Shown here: positions 8,669 to 17,504 of the stretch, piece by piece
Layout of the letters: every line of letters begins with the position of its first letter
How positions within the stretch are numbered: the stretch's first letter is position 1
Origin: Nostoc sp. FACHB-892
Lineage (GTDB): Bacteria > Cyanobacteriota > Cyanobacteriia > Cyanobacteriales > Nostocaceae
DNA length: 64,000 nucleotides
Assembly: GCF_014698795.1 (NCBI RefSeq)
Contig: NZ_JACJTR010000008.1
Span: 241,131-305,130, forward strand
Direction of reading: 5' to 3'
The notes under the pieces: generated by a model
What the model was told of the DNA's origin: nothing
Databases searched by the model: none
What the model saw: only the letters and a program-made list of their open reading frames with translations
Program-made: the position numbers and the translations under genes

Positions 8669-9493
8669 ATGGAAAAACAGCAACTCATAAAATTGCTAAT
8701 TGGTGATTTGACTTGGCAACGATTGCTTAAATCTTTAATATTTATTTATATATTTTTTGGTGTATATGTATATTTTCGTGCAGATAGCATGATTTTTCTG
8801 TCTAAACCTTCTAGCTATCAGGATAATCCAGGAATTCTGAAGTTAAAAAGCGGAGAAAATACGAATATATCAGCTACATACTTATTGAACAATCAAGCTG
8901 ATTATACTATTCTTTATTCTCATGGTAATTCTGAAGATTTAGGAGAGATAAAACAAATCCTAGAAAAATTAAACGCCTGGGGTTTTAGTGTCTTTGCTTA
9001 TGATTATCGTGGTTATGGTACAAGTCAAGGAAAGCCGACAGAAAGTCACGCATATGAAGATATCAATAGCGCTTACAATTATTTAACGCAAAATTTAAAA
9101 ATATCACCTGAAAGAATTATAGTTTTGGGGCGCTCGGTTGGCGGTGGTTCTGCGCTAAACCTGGCAATGCGGAAACCAGTAGCTGGTTTAATCCTTGAAA
9201 GTTCGTTTATTTCTGCTTTCCAAGTAATAGTACCATTTCGGATATTACCTTTTGATAAATTTCCCAATCTGGACAATATCAAAAAAGTCAAATGCCCAAT
9301 ATTGGTGATTCATGGAAAAGCAGATGATATCATTCCTTTTGCTCATGGAGAAAAGTTATTTAATGCTGCAATATCTCCAAAACTTTATTTGTGGGTTGAA
9401 GAGGCAAATCATAATGACTTATTCTGGATAGCTGAAGAAAAGTATCATAAAACTTTGCAAGAGTTTACTAAGCTTGTAAAAGCAAATCAGTAG
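8669..9493 (+). CDS. Membrane-anchored alpha/beta hydrolase
   Basis: A 274-residue serine hydrolase of the BEM46-like group. An N-terminal hydrophobic helix (LLKSLIFIYIFFGVYVYF, about residues 19-36) is an anchor or uncleaved signal. Catalytic elements are visible: oxyanion-region HGNSEDLGE, nucleophile elbow GRSVGGGS, acid HGKADDIIPF, and histidine EANHNDLFW. The AYDYRGYGTSQGKPTES stretch is typical of the group. The substrate is unknown; esters or peptidase-like substrates are both possible. Confidence 0.85.
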   Translation: MEKQQLIKLLIGDLTWQRLLKSLIFIYIFFGVYVYFRADSMIFLSKPSSYQDNPGILKLKSGENTNISATYLLNNQADYTILYSHGNSEDLGEIKQILEKLNAWGFSVFAYDYRGYGTSQGKPTESHAYEDINSAYNYLTQNLKISPERIIVLGRSVGGGSALNLAMRKPVAGLILESSFISAFQVIVPFRILPFDKFPNLDNIKKVKCPILVIHGKADDIIPFAHGEKLFNAAISPKLYLWVEEANHNDLFWIAEEKYHKTLQEFTKLVKANQ

Positions 9494-9650
9494 TGGAGGG
9501 AGGCAATAGGCAATAGATTTTTTTGATGATATAGAACTCATATTTGATTTTTGAACAAAACTCAGTACACCTTTATTCCTTCTTCCCAGTCCCCAATCCC
9601 CAATAAAGAGTCCCTTACCTCTACGAGTGATTCAGAAATCAAATCGGATT

Positions 9651-9757
9651 AGGGACTTCCAGAAAATAAATTATCCATTTACTTAGATTATATTTTTCTT
9701 TCTCCCCCTGCCCCCTGCCTACACCACGATAGGATATTTTTTTAGTTGGAAGTCGCT
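9651..9757. mobile_element. MITE-like element, copy 1
   Basis: A 107-base segment that begins AGGGACTTCCAG and ends TTGGAAGTCGCT, giving terminal inverted repeats around AGGGACTTCCA. Nearly the whole sequence recurs at 58008-58107, including AAAATAAATTATCCA, TATTTTTCTTTCTCCCCCTG and ACACCACGATAGGATATTTT. It has no coding capacity. Flanking target duplications are not evident. Confidence 0.7.
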
Positions 9758-9786
9758 TACTATATGTGTTTTCTAGTTAATTAATA

Positions 9787-9864
9787 GCCAGTTGTAGTGA
9801 AGCGATGACCGAGCGCTGTAAGTTGCCTGAAAAGATGTTCTACAGCGTTGAGTCAACAACTGGC
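9787..9864. repeat. Nested fold-back hairpin, copy 1
   Basis: Outer arms GCCAGTTGT (9787-9795) and ACAACTGGC (9856-9864) pair perfectly. Inner arms TGACCGAGCGCTGTA (9806-9820) and TACAGCGTTGAGTCA (9841-9855) pair at 12 of 15 positions. The inner arms recur as a second hairpin at 10455-10517, but the loop sequences differ. Confidence 0.7.
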
Positions 9865-10000
9865 GATTTGTGGAGGTACTGAGGCATAGGGTAAACCATT
9901 CCTCGTGTAACCTTTGGGCTGTTGCGTTCTCTTGATATCTCATTTAAACTGCTAAACAGAAACTTGTAATGCCAATTTGGCAGAATTTTTCTATCTTTAA

Positions 10001-10023
10001 TTGAAGTGCCGCCCTCACTTCAA
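10001..10023. terminator. Short hairpin followed by T-run
   Basis: TTGAAGTG (10001-10008) pairs with CACTTCAA (10016-10023) and is followed by CTTTTTATT. It looks like a small intrinsic terminator on the plus strand, but it sits about 500 bases after the nearest upstream gene end. It may end an unseen transcript from the preceding repeat region. Confidence 0.35.
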
Positions 10024-10226
10024 CTTTTTATTAAAAGAGGGATAGAAAGAGTTGCTGGCAGTATGGGAAACGCTGCTGGCTCAATAGATAACTTTTAGCA
10101 AAGTTCGTTAAGCACGTACAATTTAGGTCGGTTGTTACGCACACCCGTCTGATTGTGATTAGCCATAATGTAGTGTAGTAGTGCAATCTATTGCACTGTT
10201 ACAAAAGCTAAATACAGAGGTAAACT

Positions 10227-10409
10227 ATGTTTCCTTTTTGGGGTAATACCTGTTATGGAAGCGAACCCATTTCGCGCAAAGCTGGCTTAGAACGGAAATT
10301 AAAATTCTTGATTTGGATGCGAGATGATTTAGAGTCCAGACTGGCTGGTATTAATGCTTCTATTGAAACCATTCGGCAGCAAATAGAACGCTCAGACTCA
10401 GCTGCTTAG
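10227..10409 (+). CDS. Small hypothetical protein (60 aa)
   Basis: ATG at 10227 with GAGG eight bases upstream (CAGAGGTAAACTATG). The protein reads MFPFWGNTCYGSEPISRKAG, then an amphipathic helical segment (LERKLKFLIWMRDDLESRLA, and INASIETIRQQIERS), probably a short coiled coil. The ribosome site and helical coherence make it likely to be real. It lies between two copies of a fold-back hairpin. Function unknown. Confidence 0.6.
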   Translation: MFPFWGNTCYGSEPISRKAGLERKLKFLIWMRDDLESRLAGINASIETIRQQIERSDSAA

Positions 10410-10454
10410 AACTTAGTTCTTGCATTTGTACTTAGTTCACTTGTAACTCCTTTA

Positions 10455-10517
10455 TGACTGGGCGCTGTAAATGGGCTGCTGCATCAGTGTTGTAGGTCTT
10501 TGTACAGCGCTCAGTCA
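10455..10517. repeat. Fold-back hairpin, copy 2
   Basis: TGACTGGGCGCTGTA (10455-10469) pairs with TACAGCGCTCAGTCA (10503-10517) at 14 of 15 positions around a 33-base loop. It is followed by ACTGGC, matching the right outer arm of the copy at 9787-9864. The left outer arm is absent. Confidence 0.7.
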
Positions 10518-10681
10518 TTAACTGGCATACAAAATGAAAAAGGAAGCTCAGTCTTTTGTGCTGATAGCTGGTGGAACTAACCTTGAATAAATAATTCAAG
10601 CCAGAGGTAGAGTAAGCAAAGTTTATGAAAATCTTAAAGTTAGAGCCGTAATCCTCATTTAATACGCCAAAACTTATAGAA

Positions 10682-11377
10682 ATGAAAAATATGATCTCAA
10701 TTGGTTGGAATAGCTGGTTCAAACGACACCAAAAATCTATTCTACTCTTTGACTCAATTGCTGCCGCTAATGAGATTGCCTTTATGCTTAACGGTCAGTG
10801 GGATGGCTGCAATGGTGTGATAATAGATAAATGTGATGAGGTAGCTGTTAACACTGTTACCAAACTATTAGAAGCTGCATGGTGTTACCAAGGCGCATCA
10901 AAAGCTGTTTTAGACAGAGTAGCAACTGATGGCATTTTACGCCGTTATGCAATGGGAGAAAGAAATTTTATTAATGCTAATTTGAGGTGTGCAGTACTTG
11001 CATCCGCGAAACTGAGTGAAATTAACCTAAGTTATGCAAAGTTGAGTTGGGCAAACCTAAGCCAAGCCAATCTAAGTAAAGCTGATTTAACAGCAGCAGA
11101 CCTAAATGAAGCTAATTTAAGCAGAACTGACCTGAGTAAGGCGTATCTAATGAGAGCAAACTTAACTAAGGCAGACCTGCAACTAGCAGATATGAGGGGA
11201 GTCAACTTAAGTAGCGCTAACTTAAGTGAAGTTAACCTAACTAATGCCGATTTAACAGGAGCTAATTTATCGCTAGCTGACCTCAGAGGCGCAAATTTTC
11301 ACTGCTGCAATTTGAGTGGGGCCAACCTAACAGGTGCCAAATTAATTGAAAGTGACTTGGCTTTTGCTAGACAATAA
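10682..11377 (+). CDS. Pentapeptide-repeat protein
   Basis: A 231-residue protein. Residues 1-95 form a non-repeat helical domain (LFDSIAAANEIAFMLNGQWD, VNTVTKLLEAAWCYQG, VATDGILRRYAMGERNF). Residues about 96-228 are roughly 25 consecutive A(D/N)LxX pentapeptides (for example SWANLSQANLSKADL), predicted to form a right-handed quadrilateral beta helix. There is no signal peptide or membrane segment, so it is probably cytoplasmic. Such proteins are abundant in cyanobacteria and mostly of unknown role. The N-terminal domain could direct a partner interaction. Confidence 0.85.
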   Translation: MKNMISIGWNSWFKRHQKSILLFDSIAAANEIAFMLNGQWDGCNGVIIDKCDEVAVNTVTKLLEAAWCYQGASKAVLDRVATDGILRRYAMGERNFINANLRCAVLASAKLSEINLSYAKLSWANLSQANLSKADLTAADLNEANLSRTDLSKAYLMRANLTKADLQLADMRGVNLSSANLSEVNLTNADLTGANLSLADLRGANFHCCNLSGANLTGAKLIESDLAFARQ

Positions 11378-11429
11378 GCACGCCTGGAGGTAATTGGACT
11401 TAGCTACGGTTCGCTCAAGCAAGTATAAT

Positions 11430-12410
11430 TTACTTGGTTTGAAATATATTTTGTACCATTTTTTTGTCTGTATTCGCTGCTGTCTTATCTAACTCTGCAA
11501 GCTCACTGGCATCTAATTGCCAACCCAACGCACCAATATTTTCCCTCGCCTGTTCCACGCTCTTTGCTCCAGGGATAGGAATAGTTCCTTTACAGATGCA
11601 CCAATTGATTGCGACCTGTGACATGGTTTTGTTTCTGGACTGTGCCACCTCACGCAAACATCCCAAAAGCGATCGCATTCCTGGTAATATTTGTCTAAAC
11701 AACAAGCCTCGGATGCCTTTAGGAAAAGGCCCTTGCTCAGAGTATTTCCCTGTCAATAGCCCCAAAGCCAGAGGGCTGTAAGCAATTAATTTAATTCCCA
11801 ACTCATCACAAAGGTCTTTGAGCTTTAATTGGGTGACAGGATATGTAGACAACAAAGAATATTGAACTTGCAGAGTAGTAATAGGAACGCCTCGTTCAGC
11901 AAACTTTTTCTGCACTTGCTTAAGCCGCTTAGGCCCATAATTGGATAATCCTACTCCTTTAACCAGTCCTTGCTCATACACATCGGCAAGACCATCTAAC
12001 AGCCCTTCCTCTTGCCAAGGAGCATAGTTTGCTGTAGACCAATGCATCTGTACCAAATCTACGTTTCTTCCCAAGCGTTGGGCAGATGATTTACAAGCTC
12101 TTACCATTGATTGACGTGTCCATCTCCACGGGTAAGCAGCAAGCTTAGTCGCAATACAAATATTGTCTTTGCCTAAACCTACATATTCTCGGCTGAATTG
12201 TCCTAGAAGTAGCTCACTGCGACCATTCAATCTCCCGGTTCCGTAAGAATCACCTGTATCAAATAAAGTTACACCGTTGTTTACACAAAGGTTAAAGACG
12301 GCTTGCAACTGGTCATCCATACTTTCGTCATATCCCCAAAGCAGTTGGTTGCCCCAGGCCCAAGTCCCACAGCCCATACTTGGAAGGAAGAGTTTTTCGA
12401 GAGTCTGCAT
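11430..12410 (-). CDS. Aldo/keto reductase
   Basis: A 326-residue cytoplasmic aldo/keto reductase. The tetrad is visible: Asp and Tyr in LFDTGDSYGTG, Lys in IATKLAAYPW, and His in VQMHWS. The cofactor-end signature VEQARENIGALGWQL occurs near the C-terminus. No signal peptide is present, in contrast to the Tat-exported reductase at 2022. The substrate is unknown; general detoxification of aldehydes or quinones is plausible for the family. Confidence 0.88.
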   Translation of the reverse strand: MQTLEKLFLPSMGCGTWAWGNQLLWGYDESMDDQLQAVFNLCVNNGVTLFDTGDSYGTGRLNGRSELLLGQFSREYVGLGKDNICIATKLAAYPWRWTRQSMVRACKSSAQRLGRNVDLVQMHWSTANYAPWQEEGLLDGLADVYEQGLVKGVGLSNYGPKRLKQVQKKFAERGVPITTLQVQYSLLSTYPVTQLKLKDLCDELGIKLIAYSPLALGLLTGKYSEQGPFPKGIRGLLFRQILPGMRSLLGCLREVAQSRNKTMSQVAINWCICKGTIPIPGAKSVEQARENIGALGWQLDASELAELDKTAANTDKKMVQNIFQTK

Positions 12411-12661
12411 CTTTGCTCTCTGTAGATTGCCTTATTAATTATCAGGCATATATTAGGTATTAACGCACGAATAGCATAATTACCAAGCAAATGAAAATAA
12501 TTTCCTAGCAATCGTGCAATATTGCATATTTTGTTTTAAAAATTTACAAAGGTTTGGAATATTCTCCAAAGTAGGCTTGCTACTTTACTTATTGGGCAAA
12601 CAAAGCCCAAGCATATATATTTTTTTTAGTCGGTTGCTAGAAGCAGATGAAGCACCAACTA

Positions 12662-13168
12662 TTAGGATATTGTCGAATTTGCTGCAAGGAGCCAAGCTTT
12701 TTGAGTCCATGCGTTATTAAAGAACACAACTTCTGGCACTTCTAATTCAAATGAATGAGGTGGTGATTGTAGCAATAAAAGCGAACCTTTGTCATGAGCC
12801 TCAACTAAGTTAACTATCCAGGGAAGAAAGTCTAAGATTTCTTTTGGTAGTACAGTTAATTCAAAATCCCACATCAAATTAAGACCTCGGCAGACTTGTC
12901 CTTTTCTGAACGTCGTAATTCTACCAGCACTCTTGTTAATAGCCAGTCGAAGAATGAATGGGCGGAATGGGAAAAATTCATCAGGTGCTGTATAAGCGTA
13001 TACATTTATATAATTCAGTCTCTCCCTATGATCTATCCAAGATGCGATCGGTGAATTATTACTATAAGATGTACCAGTTATGCTGACCTGCATATTCATA
13101 GCAGCAACAAAGTTAGAGTAGAACTCACGCCTTAGTTCGCTAACAATATGTTTAGCTTCTGGGTTCAT
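12662..13168 (-). CDS. Hypothetical protein (168 aa)
   Basis: The ATG at 13166-13168 (MNPEAKHIVSELRREF) is chosen over further-upstream codons because the upstream stretch overlaps the terminator of the RRM gene. The protein appears globular and beta-rich: AMNMQVSITGTSYSNN, RLNYINVYAYTAPDEFFPF, GLNLMWDFELTVLPKEIL, LLLLQSPPHSFELEVPEVVF. There is no signal peptide or membrane span. The fold is not recognised. It stands alone between two reverse-strand genes. Confidence 0.6.
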   Translation of the reverse strand: MNPEAKHIVSELRREFYSNFVAAMNMQVSITGTSYSNNSPIASWIDHRERLNYINVYAYTAPDEFFPFRPFILRLAINKSAGRITTFRKGQVCRGLNLMWDFELTVLPKEILDFLPWIVNLVEAHDKGSLLLLQSPPHSFELEVPEVVFFNNAWTQKAWLLAANSTIS

Positions 13169-13233
13169 GATTACTACACCTATTACAGAAACGATATCTA
13201 CGGGAAGTACGTTAACACAAGTTAACCGAAGCA

Positions 13234-13258
13234 AAAATAAAGCAGACACCTTGTCTGC
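13234..13258 (-). terminator. Intrinsic terminator of the RRM gene
   Basis: On the reverse strand GCAGAC-AAGGT-GTCTGC is followed by TTTATTTTTGC, a short GC-containing stem with a T-rich tail, 37 bases after the stop of the RRM gene at 13296. This is a good match to an intrinsic terminator. Confidence 0.65.
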
Positions 13259-13295
13259 CCTCAAGACTTGAGAGCTAATTTCTTAGCTTTAGACT

Positions 13296-13598
13296 TTAAT
13301 AACGGCCAAAGGAACCACCATCACCACCTCGTCTACCGCCAGAGGAACCTCCGTCTGTCTTGGGTTTAGCTTTATTAACTTTTAAGCTCCGACCCATCCA
13401 CTCAGCAGTATCAAGGGCTTCAATCGCTGCTGTTTCTTGTGCGTCTGATTCCATTTCTACAAAGCCGAAACCTCTCATCCGACCTGTTTCTCGGTCTATA
13501 GGCAATTGAACATTTTTTACCGTTCCGTATTCTGCAAAGACGTGCCGGAGGTCATCTTCTTTAACCTCATAAGATAGGTTGCCGACGTAAATTGACAT
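13296..13598 (-). CDS. RRM-type RNA-binding protein (Rbp), glycine-rich tail
   Basis: A 100-residue cyanobacterial Rbp: a single RNA recognition motif spanning residues 1-80 with RNP2 (IYVGNL) and RNP1 (RGFGFVEM), followed by a Gly/Arg-rich tail (GGSSGGRRGGDGGSFGRY). These proteins bind RNA and are often cold-regulated; some help localise mRNAs. A paralogue is present at 60258-60569 with the same N-terminus. The gene has its own terminator and a long AT-rich leader region upstream. Confidence 0.9.
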   Translation of the reverse strand: MSIYVGNLSYEVKEDDLRHVFAEYGTVKNVQLPIDRETGRMRGFGFVEMESDAQETAAIEALDTAEWMGRSLKVNKAKPKTDGGSSGGRRGGDGGSFGRY

Positions 13599-13995
13599 AG
13601 AATCTCTCCAGAATCAGGGGTGTAGAGATTTAGATCCGGAGAGGTCTGTAATACAATTATATATAAAAACAAACTACACAGCCGAATTTCATCTTTCACG
13701 CATACTTTAACATAAATTGAGAAGTTATATTCATAAGCAACACTATACTTATTCTGTTGATCTAAATACTCAGACAGTAAACAAAACTAGTTTAAAATTA
13801 ACCTACCAGCGATCGCGCTGAATTTGAGATCACTAAACAATTCAATTACTGAACTTATTTCTCTGCAAACAATACTATTAATTTGTAAATTTTATTCACT
13901 CAAAATTTTAAAAAAGGGCAATTAAATAAAACCAGTGCGATCGCTTGTAACGTAAAATTAGTTTCCATCCGGCATTTGCTAACACCTTGACAGCC
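13599..13995. promoter_or_regulatory. Divergent intergenic region between the RRM gene and ilvA
   Basis: About 400 bases of AT-rich DNA between two divergently transcribed genes, so both promoters must lie here. Two HIP1-related words occur (GCGATCGC near 13809 and GCGATCGC near 13937). No specific operator or riboswitch is recognised. A long 5' leader would be usual for a cold-regulated rbp transcript. Confidence 0.4.
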
Positions 13996-15507
13996 ATGTT
14001 TTGTGACTACCTCATCCAAATTCTCACTGCCCGTGTATACGATGTTGCCCAGGAAACACCACTAGAGTATGCCCCAAATTTGTCTGCGCGGCTGAATAAT
14101 CAACTGTTGTTGAAACGTGAGGATATGCAGTCAGTATTTTCCTTTAAACTGCGGGGCGCTTATAACAAAATGGTGCAATTGCCACCAGATATATTGGCGC
14201 AGGGTGTAATCGCAGCATCTGCAGGAAACCATGCTCAAGGAGTCGCCCTTGCAGCCAATCGCTTGGGAACCAAAGCGATTATTGTTATGCCAATAACCAC
14301 GCCCCAAGTCAAGGTGGACGCAGTTAGAATGAGGGGGGGAGCAGTCGTATTACATGGAAATACCTACGACGATGCTTATAGTTATGCCCGTGAATTAGAA
14401 ATAGAAAAAGGTTTGACGTTTATTCATCCTTTTGATGATCCTCATGTCATTGCTGGACAGGGAACAATTGGGATGGAAATTTTACGGCAATATCAGCAAC
14501 CCATTCATGCGATTTTTGTAGCGATTGGAGGGGGCGGATTAATTTCTGGGATTGGGGCTTATGTGAAACGCTTGCGTCCCGAAATCAAGATTATTGGCGT
14601 TGAACCAGTAGATGCTGATGCGATGTCTCAATCGCTAAAAGCTGGACATCGGGTACGCTTGTCCCAAGTAGGGTTATTTGCTGATGGTGTGGCGGTACGA
14701 GAAGTAGGTGAAGAAACCTTCCGTTTGTGTCAGCAGTATGTAGATGAAATCATTCTGGTAGATACAGACGATACTTGTGCTGCGATTAAAGACGTGTTTG
14801 AGGATACGCGATCAATTTTAGAACCAGCCGGTGCATTAGCGATCGCAGCGGCCAAAGCCTACGCAGAACGAGAGCAAATCGAGGGACAAACCTTAATTGC
14901 TGTAGCCTGTGGTGCAAACATGAATTTTGATCGCCTCCGCTTTGTGGCAGAACGTGCAGAGTTAGGCGAACGCCGCGAAGCAATCTTTGCAGTTACAATT
15001 CCTGAGGAACGGGGAAGTATTCGCCAGTTTTGTGAATGTATTGGCAACCGGAATCTTACCGAGTTTAATTATCGCATTGCAGATCAAAAGACAGCCCATA
15101 TTTTTGTAGGTGTGCAAATTCAAAATCGTGCTGATGCTGCAAAAATGGTAGAAAACTTTGAAGCTCAAGGATTTGAAACTCTTGATTTAACGGACGACGA
15201 ACTAACTAAATTACATCTGCGGCACATGGTGGGTGGGCATTCTCCTCTTGCTCACAATGAATTGCTCTACCGTTTTGAGTTTCCCGAACGTCCCGGCGCA
15301 TTGATGAAGTTTGTTACTTCCATGAGTCCCAATTGGAATATTAGTCTTTTTCACTACCGCAACAACGGGTCAGACTACGGACGAATCGTTGTTGGTATCC
15401 AGGTTCCCCCCCACGAGATGGAAGAGTGGCAAGCTTTTCTCGATGACCTGGGCTATCGCTATTGGGATGAGAATAAGAACCCGGCATACAAGCTGTTTTT
15501 GGGATAG
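13996..15507 (+). CDS. ilvA: Threonine ammonia-lyase, biosynthetic
   Basis: A 503-residue PLP enzyme that converts threonine to 2-oxobutanoate, the first step of isoleucine synthesis. The catalytic domain has the PLP lysine in FSFKLRGAYNK (K51) and the glycine-rich phosphate loop AIGGGGLISGIG. The C-terminal region carries two ACT-like regulatory domains (AIFAVTIPEERGSIRQFCEC and YRFEFPERPGALMKFVTS), indicating isoleucine feedback control. The ATG at 13996 matches the usual family start; a TTG three codons upstream is possible. Length fits the family. Confidence 0.95.
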   Translation: MFCDYLIQILTARVYDVAQETPLEYAPNLSARLNNQLLLKREDMQSVFSFKLRGAYNKMVQLPPDILAQGVIAASAGNHAQGVALAANRLGTKAIIVMPITTPQVKVDAVRMRGGAVVLHGNTYDDAYSYARELEIEKGLTFIHPFDDPHVIAGQGTIGMEILRQYQQPIHAIFVAIGGGGLISGIGAYVKRLRPEIKIIGVEPVDADAMSQSLKAGHRVRLSQVGLFADGVAVREVGEETFRLCQQYVDEIILVDTDDTCAAIKDVFEDTRSILEPAGALAIAAAKAYAEREQIEGQTLIAVACGANMNFDRLRFVAERAELGERREAIFAVTIPEERGSIRQFCECIGNRNLTEFNYRIADQKTAHIFVGVQIQNRADAAKMVENFEAQGFETLDLTDDELTKLHLRHMVGGHSPLAHNELLYRFEFPERPGALMKFVTSMSPNWNISLFHYRNNGSDYGRIVVGIQVPPHEMEEWQAFLDDLGYRYWDENKNPAYKLFLG

Positions 15508-15606
15508 AGGAGTGGGGAAGAAGCAGGAGGGCAGGGGGAGCAGGAGGGAGAAGAATAACAATACCCAATGCCCCAATCCCCTACTCCCTACTCCCTACTC
15601 CCTAAT
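15508..15606. repeat. Low-complexity heptamer-rich spacer
   Basis: A 99-base spacer between convergent genes. It contains purine-rich GGAGGGCAGGGGGAGCAGG-like sequence and then three consecutive CTACTCC heptamers (15582-15602), a short tandemly repeated repetitive sequence of the kind common in Nostoc. Confidence 0.6.
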
Positions 15607-16647
15607 TTAATGAAAACTACCTTCCAATATGATATTGGAGTCCCAAGTATAGAAGCCGATTTGGTTAGGAACCCTAGAGAATCTGCCTGTTCGATAGCCT
15701 CTAGATAATTCATTCAGCACCTTATTTTTGACCTCTCGAAGTTGCTGAGAATCTAGTTCTCCGTAAATTCCAGCGATGACTTCAGCAACGCTGAAAACTT
15801 TACCTGGATTTTCTTCCAACAGAGAGGTGAGAGCATCAATTAAGAATTGGCCCTCAAAGGCTTTGAGCATCGGTACTGCTTTTGTCGGGGGTGCGAAAGG
15901 CTTCTTATTTTTGTTTTTGATGCTCCTAGAAGCACCATTGCGCTTACTTGGGGCTACTAAACTTAAATCCAGAGTATAACAACCTGGCTCATCAGGAATA
16001 GTTACCCAGTAATTCCTTTCTCTGCCTTGGGTGAGGGAAGATTGAACCCTACCTTTAACTACTTTGAATAGATTGGAATCTAACTCTCCATAGAGCGATC
16101 GCACGATAAAATCGATATGACACACAGTCCCTATCTGCTCTTGCAATAGCTGTTTTATCGCTTCCATTCGGGAAACAGCGTGATTATACTGGGGTAGCAT
16201 GGGGATTTCGGCTACCTTCGTTGAACTATCGTTGTTCTCTGGGGCGATCTTTGAATCTAGCGATGTAGTTGAATGTTGACTCTCTTTTGTATTAACAGCA
16301 GCAGAAAAGGAATTATCTATCTCAACCTTGTCTGAATCTGCGAGTTCTGACTGTACAGACTCCGCCAAGTTAATTTTGTTAATGTCATCAAGAGGTGATA
16401 AAAACCGCAGAGGGCCTTCTTGGGAAACATCTGAGGTTTCATCAGCCGCCGTCAGACTTGATATCTGATTGCTGTCATCTGAAAAAGACCAGTTAGACAA
16501 CAACGCTTCTACATGATCCAGCTGCGATCGCGCCTGCACAAAGAGGCGTTCATACTCTTCTGTGAGGCGAGCATAATAGTCTCGTAATTCCAACAGTGGT
16601 GACAGGAAAGTGCCTGGAGGTGGTTCTAATTGTCCATTTTGAGTCAT
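15607..16647 (-). CDS. Hypothetical protein with a duplicated C-terminal domain
   Basis: A 346-residue soluble protein. Residues 15-50 are helical or coiled (LELRDYYARLTEEYERLFVQ), and residues 55-150 are acidic, Ser/Thr-rich and probably disordered. Two homologous domains of about 75 residues follow. The first contains IVRSLYGELDSNLFKVVKGR and ends PDEPGCYTLDL. The second contains VIAGIYGELDSQQLREVKNK and ends PNQIGFYTWDS. The helix-turn-helix-like spacing (YGELD...VK..V...L..G) suggests winged-helix folds. It follows the zinc-ribbon gene on the same strand after ten bases, so the two probably form an operon. Regulatory DNA or protein binding is an inference. Confidence 0.7.
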   Translation of the reverse strand: MTQNGQLEPPPGTFLSPLLELRDYYARLTEEYERLFVQARSQLDHVEALLSNWSFSDDSNQISSLTAADETSDVSQEGPLRFLSPLDDINKINLAESVQSELADSDKVEIDNSFSAAVNTKESQHSTTSLDSKIAPENNDSSTKVAEIPMLPQYNHAVSRMEAIKQLLQEQIGTVCHIDFIVRSLYGELDSNLFKVVKGRVQSSLTQGRERNYWVTIPDEPGCYTLDLSLVAPSKRNGASRSIKNKNKKPFAPPTKAVPMLKAFEGQFLIDALTSLLEENPGKVFSVAEVIAGIYGELDSQQLREVKNKVLNELSRGYRTGRFSRVPNQIGFYTWDSNIILEGSFH

Positions 16648-16657
16648 AAGGCTTCAA

Positions 16658-16903
16658 TCAATTTAAATCGATGTCACTTTTGTAAGACATTGCTCTGGGT
16701 TTTGCTTTGTGAGATGTTGGCTGTGATTTCTTAGGCGGTTGGGGAGGGCGACATCTCTCACAATATAAGGGTCGAGGCCCGAAAGTCTCGCGCTTTGTCA
16801 GATCGTTACACTCTTTACAGACAAACTGGAAAACACGAGTATGAATCTGTCTTTTGTGCGCCCTGACAGTATATTCTCTAACATCAACGAATTTACTTGC
16901 CAT
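16658..16903 (-). CDS. Zinc-ribbon-like small protein
   Basis: An 81-residue basic protein with two CxxC knuckles, VCKEC and YCERC, spaced about 18 residues apart, consistent with a zinc ribbon. The N-terminal part ([20 protein letters not shown]) is a beta-like strand region and the tail is rich in K, P and S. It is the first gene of a two-gene unit with the duplicated-domain protein (ten-base gap). Nucleic-acid binding is plausible but not shown. Confidence 0.7.
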   Translation of the reverse strand: MASKFVDVREYTVRAHKRQIHTRVFQFVCKECNDLTKRETFGPRPLYCERCRPPQPPKKSQPTSHKAKPRAMSYKSDIDLN

Positions 16904-17442
16904 AATCAGGATTGTGAATTGCTCTCGTATCTATGTCCTATCAATATAGCTATTCAAGCAAATCAAACTGCATCAGTGTGTGTTTATGTAGAAGTTTTAT
17001 TCAAATTAGTGAATTTGACATCTAGCATAAAGTGCAGATGAGCAACTTGATAGTTAACTATTGACTATTCTCTGAGCATATAACTTGTTTATGAGCAAAC
17101 ACTAGTACTATTTCTTCGTCACAAGCGATTTTAATCCCCATCGTCAGATAAATTCGGGATAGGGAAGTGCATGATTATAAAAAGGCATCGAGAAAACCTA
17201 CTCTTTTTAAAGATGGTATGAGAGACGCTCCGACGCCGTTGACGGTTGATGGTTAACAGTCTTTCGTGTTATCCCTCCTATAAAAGGGATAAGATGAGCT
17301 TAATCACTTCCATTATTTGTCAGATCAAGTTATTGTCAGTGTATCTAATTGCCCATTATCAAATTTCCGCGCTCCTAACCCGTCTCCCTTATGGTGAAAA
17401 GCTAATACTCAACGAAGCCTTCCCCGCATTTATCACAAAACG

Positions 17443-17504
17443 GTAGGGGTGGGTTCACGAGATATCCGTGAATGATTGAAGCATATTTGTGAACCCGCCC
17501 CTAC
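17443..17504. repeat. Fold-back dispersed repeat
   Basis: GTAGGGGTGGGTTCAC (17443-17458) pairs with GTGAACCCGCCCCTAC (17489-17504) at 15 of 16 positions around a 30-base centre. It has no coding capacity. The GTAGGGG ends resemble other palindromes in this window (33181, 61055). Confidence 0.7.
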
